A stretch of DNA of 8,524 bases from JBHEMT01 sp046262435 (GTDB lineage Bacteria; Chloroflexota; Dormibacteria; Aeolococcales; Aeolococcaceae): positions 1 to 8,524 of the forward strand of contig JBHEMT010000094.1 in the NCBI GenBank assembly GCA_046262435.1, in the 5' to 3' direction. Below, piece by piece: positions 7,683-8,524 of this stretch. The position numbers and the translations under genes are program-made. The notes beneath the pieces are model-generated. The model saw nothing but the letters and a program-made list of their open reading frames with translations. It made no database searches and had not been told where the DNA came from. Positions within the stretch are counted from its first letter, which is position 1, and each line of letters starts with the position of its first letter.

Positions 7683-8524
7683 GCCGGTCTCTCCTCAGCC
7701 GCCGGGCGCCCGGCGCTGGGCACCCCGGCCGCGCGGGAAGGTGCGGACGCGGCTCCGGGCGCTGTCTGCGCGACCTCGGGGCGGGCTGCGGCCGCCCCCG
7801 ACGCCGTCTCATTGGTGACCGCCGTTCTGCCCAGCGCGGTTGCGATGGCTTCGCTGACGTTCTGCTCCATCGCAGCTCGGGCCACCCGGATGGCGTTGAC
7901 GATGGCCAGCGCATCGGAGCGCCCATGGGCGATCACCGCCTCCCCACGCACGCCGAGCAGCAGGGCACCGCCGGTGTGGCGGTAGTCGACGCTGTCGCGC
8001 AGGGGACGAAGCCGGCTGCGCAGCAGGACGCCTCCCAGCTTCCCCGCGAGGCTGGTCGAGGCCTGCTCACGGATGCTGGCGAAGAGGAACTCGGCAACCC
8101 CCTCGGCAGCCTTGAGCACCACGTTGCCGCTGAAGCCATCGCACACGGCCACGTCGCAGGCGCCGCTGAAGAGATCGCGCGCCTCGACGTTGCCGATGAA
8201 GTGCAGTTCGAGCGCGGCCAGGAGGGGATGTGCCTGCTGCACCAGCTGTGAGCCCTTCTCCGACTCCTCACCGTTGCTGAGCAGGGCCAGCCGCGGCCGG
8301 GCGACGCCCATCATCGTGCGGGCGTAGACATCGCCCATCACGGCGAACTGGGCGAGCCACTCCGGCCGGCATTCGGTGTTTGCGCCCACGTCGAGGATGA
8401 AGGTCCTGCCGGTGCGGTTGGGAAAGGCGGCGCCGATGGCGGGCCTGGACACCCCGGGGGCCCGTTTCATCGCGAACAGCGATGCGGCCAGCATGGCACC
8501 GCTGTTACCTGCGCTGACCACCGC
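7679..8524 (-). CDS. plsX: Phosphate acyltransferase PlsX, 5' end outside the window (281 aa visible)
   Basis: PlsX converts acyl-ACP and phosphate to acyl-phosphate, the donor for PlsY in phosphatidic acid synthesis. Recognisable blocks in order: VVSAGNSGAMLAA, LDVGANTECRPEWLAQFAVMG, LLSNGEESEKG, FIGNVEARDLFSG, and CDGFSGNVVLKAAEG. The reading frame runs off the window edge (8524), so the GTG at 8521 is not the start; roughly 80-100 N-terminal residues are missing by comparison with the usual 330-350. The conserved domain ends near 7832 and is followed by about 50 residues rich in Ala, Pro and Gly, probably disordered, which most PlsX proteins lack. The stop overlaps the gyrA start by 4 bases, so the two are on one message. 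plsX more often sits with rpmF, fabD, fabG or acpP. Confidence 0.96.

Overview
This is a high-GC bacterial chromosomal window, recognisable from codons rich in G/C at third positions and long spurious antisense reading frames. Gene content (a small DUF5679-type zinc ribbon protein, a pair of TrkA-type NAD-binding regulators beside a UspA protein, an actinobacterial-style Flp/TadE/TadG-like cluster, and a gyrase A with little C-terminal tail) suggests the Terrabacteria side of the tree. Candidatus Dormibacterota, Chloroflexota or a deep Actinomycetota lineage are my candidates. This is inference from gene types and composition, not a placement.

Layout, left to right. (1) 1-252: a promoter overlapped by a perfect 17-bp palindrome drives a 49-residue zinc ribbon protein. 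A strong hairpin (298-330) lies between it and the convergent gene pair. (2) 365-1488, minus strand: two TrkA-like proteins joined by an ATGA overlap. The upstream one has only the nucleotide-binding (RCK-N) half; the downstream one has RCK-N plus RCK-C. They are transcribed divergently from (3) 1600-2046, a UspA-fold protein that has lost the canonical ATP-binding residues. This unit looks like a cation or solute transport regulation module whose membrane transporter is not in view.

(4) 2201-5213, plus strand: four tightly packed genes behind a consensus -35 box and a perfect Shine-Dalgarno. They encode a Flp-like class IVb pilin, a TadE-like pseudopilin, a TadG-like protein, and a 625-residue exported, multi-pass membrane protein. 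The last carries an N-terminal region that looks like an NlpC/P60 domain without its catalytic residues. No pilus ATPase, TadB/TadC platform or prepilin peptidase is visible. This cluster is the least explained and most interesting part of the window.

(5) 5229-8524, minus strand: gyrA (complete) preceded by plsX (5' end beyond the window), again with an ATGA overlap. This couples a phospholipid synthesis gene to a DNA topology gene. gyrA converges on the 625-residue gene with only 15 bp between them. No rRNA, tRNA, insertion sequence or CRISPR array was seen, and no stretch over 300 bases lacks a gene.
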